This document shows, one piece after another, positions 53,344 through 57,701 of a DNA stretch of 57,701 bases. The DNA comes from Sphingobium cloacae. Lineage in GTDB: Bacteria > Pseudomonadota > Alphaproteobacteria > Sphingomonadales > Sphingomonadaceae. The notes under the pieces are model-generated. The model was not told where the DNA came from. It ran no database searches and worked only from the letters and a program-made list of their open reading frames with translations. The DNA lies in the NCBI RefSeq assembly GCF_002355855.1, contig NZ_AP017659.1, positions 1 through 57,701 of the forward strand, given 5' to 3'. A program made the position numbers and the translations under genes. Each line of letters begins with the position of its first letter. Position 1 is the stretch's first letter.

Positions 53344-54566
53344 CGCCCTTCTCCATCGCGGTCGTGTCCGACACGCAAAATTATGTGAGTCATCGCAACC
53401 AGCGCGAAGGCGGCTTCCCCTTCGACACGCGCGAGATGCTGTACGATGTGATGGCCTATCTTGCGCGCAATGCCCGGAGCGCGGGCGGCGAGATCGCCTT
53501 CGTGTCAGGTCTTGGCGACAATTGGCAGCATCCGAGCATTGCGGAGCCCGACCAGCTCAGTCTCGACCGAGGCATGAGGGCGATCGGCAATCCGGTGATC
53601 GAGGATTTGCTCCCTGCATCGCCTGAACAGTTGCTCTCGATCGAGATGCCCGCCGCTCGCGCTGCCTGGAACATCATCGCCGATCGTTTGCCGTTCTGCG
53701 TGATCCCGGGAAATCACGATTATGATCATCTGTGGACGGACCACGAGTTTCCGGCGGAAATTGGCGGAGGTATCAAGGGCAACAAGGTCGAAGGGATTGG
53801 CGGCCTTCAGGTCTCGGGGCTCGCGAACTGGACGAACATATTCGGCGCCTCATCGCCGTTCTTCGATGGAAAGGCCTGGTACGTGTCATTCCATGACGAG
53901 GGATGCAGCTCGGCGCAGATCTTCAGCGCGGGCGGCTATCGCTTCCTTCATCTGGGCCTGGAAATGTGCCCGAATGAGGAGACGCTTGCCTGGGCTGACG
54001 GCGTCATCAATGCTTACCCCGGCCTTCCGACGATCGTCTCCATCCACGAGTTTCTCAATGAAGAAGGCGAGCGCGCGTCCATCGTCTATTTGGACATGAC
54101 GCTGCGGGACAGCCGACGTTTTGGTCCGGCGCGGCTGTGGGAGCGCTTCATCTCGCGGCATGACCAGATCCTGATGACCCTCAATGGCCATTTCCACGGC
54201 GTGAGACACCGGATCGACCTCAACCAGCACGGGCACAAGGTTTACCAATTCCTGGTCAATTATCAGGGCCGCAAGCAGTCGCTCAAGGATACCGGCTCTT
54301 CCGCGAGAGTGATCGACGGCATCGGCGACGGGTGGCTGCGGCTGTTGCGGTTCGATCTCGCTGCGGCCATGCCGACCTTGTACCTTCGGGCTTATTCGAC
54401 CCACTATAAGGGTTTTGCACCCGATCTGCCGCGCTACGCCGAATGGTATGGGAAAGAGCATCCCGGCATGCCCGCTGAGGAATTCCTGCGCCTCGACGAT
54501 ATAGCCTTCGATCTGGAAGATTTTCGACAGCGCTTCGGGCCGCCGGGCGCCGCAGCTGACCCGTAA
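53344..54566 (+). pseudogene. Calcineurin-like metallophosphoesterase, 5'-truncated by IS6
   Basis: The catalytic domain is nearly complete: FSIAVVSDTQNYVSH (first metal Asp), FVSGLGDNW, FCVIPGNHDYDHL (GNHD motif), IVSIHEFLNEEG and LNGHFHGVRHR (GHFH motif). The N-terminus, probably a signal peptide in exported members, has been replaced by the IS6 end: the open frame begins inside the IS at 53202 and reads through its terminal repeat. Whether it is expressed from an IS-borne promoter is unknown. The C-terminal part (about 110 residues, FAPDLPRYAEWYGKEHPG) is not recognised. Confidence 0.8.
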
Positions 54567-54702
54567 GCTGGTGCGATCGGATCGGTGAACCGGAGCGCTC
54601 GATCCTAGCGCGGTCACCGCAAACTGTACGATCGTTCCGCCCAATTTCACCGCAACGCAGTCGGCTTCCCGGCTGTCGCCCAATCACGTCGGCAGCCCGG
54701 GG

Positions 54703-55584
54703 GGCTCTGTTGCAAACATGGGGGACTGCCGAGCGGCGTCACCCTGTTGGGGGATCAGGCAGCATTGGCGAAATGCTGATTGAGCACGTCCATGGCCTCG
54801 GTCATGACCGAGGGGCCAATGCCAAATGATCTTTCGATCAGACGCACCTCTCCCCTGATCCCTGGCTGCAGGCACCATGCCCGGGCCTGCCCTTTGCGCA
54901 GGGCGCGCATGACCTCGAAGCCCTTGATCGTGGCATAGGCTGTCGGCATCGATTTGAAACCACGCACGGGCTTGATCAGCATCTTGAGCTTGCCATGATC
55001 GGCCTCGATCACGTTGTTCAGATATTTTACCTGCCGGTGTTCGGTTTCCTCGGCGAGCTTCCCTTCTCGTTTCAACTCGGCGATTGCGGCGCCGTAGCTT
55101 GGTGCCTTGTCGGTGTTGAGTTTCGTTGGCTTCTCCCAGTCCTTCAATCCGCGAAGGGCTTTGCCCAGAAAGCGCTTCGCGGCTTTGGCGCTGCGGGTCG
55201 ACGAAAGGAAGAAGTCGATCGTGTCGCCCCGTTTGTCGACCGCCCGGTACAGGTAGGTCCATTTGCCCCGAACCCTGACGTAGGTCTCATCCAGACGCCA
55301 ACTCGGATCAAAGCCCCGCCGCCAGAACCAGCGCAACCGCTTCTCCATCTCCGGCGCATAGCGCTGCACCCAGCGATAGATGGTCGTGTGATCGACATCG
55401 ATGCCACGATCCGCCAGCATTTCCTCGAGATCACGGTAGCTGATGCCGTACCGGCAGTACCAGCGGACCGCCCATAGGATGACTTCTCCGGTAAAATGCC
55501 GCCCTTTGAAATCGTCCATCACAACCGACCTTACCAATCCAAGGGCCCAACCTTGGCAACCGCATCAGAGTTTGCAACAGAGCC
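54703..55584 (-). mobile_element. IS6-family insertion sequence, copy B (882 bp)
   Basis: Same ends, length and orientation as copy A. The direct copies A and B enclose 1359 bp with the phosphoesterase gene. The outer flanks (GGTCATGG left of A, GCATGAAG right of B) do not match, so the pair is not a simply transposed unit. Confidence 0.93.
54755..55519 (-). CDS. tnpA: IS6-family transposase, copy B
   Basis: Predicted protein identical to that of copy A, with the same catalytic segments and an intact frame. Identity of the two copies implies recent duplication by replicative transposition or recombination. Confidence 0.95.
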   Translation of the reverse strand: MDDFKGRHFTGEVILWAVRWYCRYGISYRDLEEMLADRGIDVDHTTIYRWVQRYAPEMEKRLRWFWRRGFDPSWRLDETYVRVRGKWTYLYRAVDKRGDTIDFFLSSTRSAKAAKRFLGKALRGLKDWEKPTKLNTDKAPSYGAAIAELKREGKLAEETEHRQVKYLNNVIEADHGKLKMLIKPVRGFKSMPTAYATIKGFEVMRALRKGQARAWCLQPGIRGEVRLIERSFGIGPSVMTEAMDVLNQHFANAA

Positions 55585-55586
55585 GC

Positions 55587-56147
55587 ATGAAGCTCGGCTA
55601 CGCGCGCGTTTCCACCGAGGATCAGAACTTGGAAATCCAGCGCGGTCGGCTCTCGGAGGCGGGCTGTGAAATGATGTTCGAAGAGAAAATATCGGGGGCC
55701 GCTCGTGGCCGGCCCGAGCTTGAAAAGCTGATGGGTCACCTGCGCAAAGACGATGTTCTCGTCGTCGCCCGCCTCGATCGTTTGGCGCGATCCACCATCG
55801 AACTCCTGCACATCGCGGAACGCATCAAGGAAAAGCAGGCAGGATTACAATCGCTTGATGAACCTTGGGCCGATACCACGTCCCCGTCTGGCGTGATGAT
55901 CATGACCGTATTCGCTGGGATCGCCCAGTTCGAGCGGACTCTCATATTGAGCCGAACCGAGGAGGGGCGAAAGGCGGCGATGGCGCGCGGTGTGAGCTTC
56001 GGACGCCCAAAGAAAATGCGCCCAGATCAGGCGGAGCTCGCTCGCCAACTCGTTCTCGAGGGTAAGTCCATTAGCGCCGTCGCAAGGACCTTCAACGTTC
56101 ACCCGGCCACCATCTATCGCTGTATCGAGCCAAACAGTGCCTTATGA
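55587..56147 (+). CDS. Serine recombinase (resolvase/invertase family)
   Basis: A 186-residue recombinase: MKLGYARVSTEDQNLEIQRG with catalytic Ser, VVARLDRLARSTIELL, MTVFAGIAQFERTLILSRTEEGRKAAMARG and a C-terminal helix-turn-helix (KSISAVARTFNVHPATIYRCIE). Its ATG is only 2 bp after the IS6 end, so its own promoter and ribosome-binding site are gone; expression would depend on the IS. The LQSLDEPWADTTSPSG segment is typical. It may have belonged to the third Tn3 relic. Confidence 0.9.
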   Translation: MKLGYARVSTEDQNLEIQRGRLSEAGCEMMFEEKISGAARGRPELEKLMGHLRKDDVLVVARLDRLARSTIELLHIAERIKEKQAGLQSLDEPWADTTSPSGVMIMTVFAGIAQFERTLILSRTEEGRKAAMARGVSFGRPKKMRPDQAELARQLVLEGKSISAVARTFNVHPATIYRCIEPNSAL

Positions 56148-57640
<1,493 letters not shown>

Positions 57641-57641
57641 G

Positions 57642-57701
57642 CTCATTGTTGGTAAAACTTCGACGACCGTTCATCTTGCCTATTACTTCAAAGAACAGGG
57701 A
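57642..57701 (+). CDS. parA: ParA/IncC-type partition ATPase, 5' part at the window end
   Basis: The last 20 codons read LIVGKTSTTVHLAYYFKEQG. VGKTSTT is the second half of the ParA P-loop and VHLAYYFKEQG the following helix; LKVAVIDLDTQG at base 1 is exactly what should come next, in the same frame. The usual KGG before VGKT is not present: the frame reads NPTKACRRSRLIVGKT, as though some 18-24 bp had been inserted or replaced within the P-loop codons. No family-like start codon is seen. This may be a real lesion or an error at the contig junction. Confidence 0.75.

Noticed and set aside
52462..55584. Classical composite transposon of two IS6 copies
   Set aside because: The outer flanking octamers differ and both neighbours are truncated genes, so there is no evidence that the segment moved as one unit.

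Overview
The window looks like a complete 57.7 kb circular plasmid of a sphingomonad-type alphaproteobacterium (Sphingobium, Sphingomonas or Novosphingobium are inferred, not proven), opened inside a partition gene. The last codons (57651-57701, GKTSTTVHLAYYF...) and the first codons (LKVAVIDLDTQGNAS...) read as one ParA ATPase across the ends. The host inference rests on high GC, IS6100, several Tn3/IS6/IS110/IS66 elements, a TonB-dependent receptor beside an aromatic ring-cleavage cluster, and an alphaproteobacterial LexA box (GAAC-N7-GAAC).

Layout. 0-1.8 kb: IncC/KorB-like parA-parB, a strong terminator and a perfect KorB operator. 1.9-18.3 kb: catabolic island for hydroquinone and hydroxyquinol: truncated small subunit and complete large subunit of hydroquinone 1,2-dioxygenase, a 4-hydroxymuconic semialdehyde dehydrogenase candidate, a frameshifted TonB-dependent receptor and a SnoaL-like protein; then, beyond a block of IS elements (IS110; IS66 nested in a second IS110; IS630 remnant; IS4), hydroxyquinol 1,2-dioxygenase and maleylacetate reductase. 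18.5-22.3 kb: intact Tn3-family element. 22.6-25.6 kb: first replicon (SprT-like, small ParA, ribbon-helix-helix protein, RepA, six iterons with a DnaA box). 25.8-28.2 kb: relics of a VirD4/TraG gene and an unknown gene, cut by IS6100. 28.3-31.1 kb: unknown protein with a palindromic operator, Xre/RES toxin-antitoxin pair, orphan antitoxin. 31.1-35.3 kb: second replicon (ParB, ParA, Rep3-type initiator, two parS-like palindromes, nine copies of a 16-bp iteron, two of them inside parB). 35.4-38.7 kb: SSB, Toprim protein and a methyltransferase-helicase (strawberry-notch family) cut by a Tn3 relic. 38.7-52.5 kb: decayed Tn3-family elements mixed with HigBA, HNH nuclease, an imuA/dnaE2 deletion chimera and a ParDE-like module. 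52.5-57.1 kb: two apparently identical IS6-family copies around a 5'-truncated phosphoesterase, then a resolvase, a second VirD4 relic and a GrpB relic.

How it works together. Two initiators, two iteron origins and three ParA-type partition modules point to a fused plasmid. Toxin-antitoxin modules add stability, but the conjugation apparatus survives only as fragments. The catabolic genes would turn hydroquinone or hydroxyquinol into maleylacetate and then 3-oxoadipate. The hydroquinone branch looks broken because the small subunit lacks its N-terminal part. Many genes between 38.7 and 52.5 kb carry one-base frameshifts, which are either real decay or sequencing error. No rRNA, tRNA or CRISPR array was seen.
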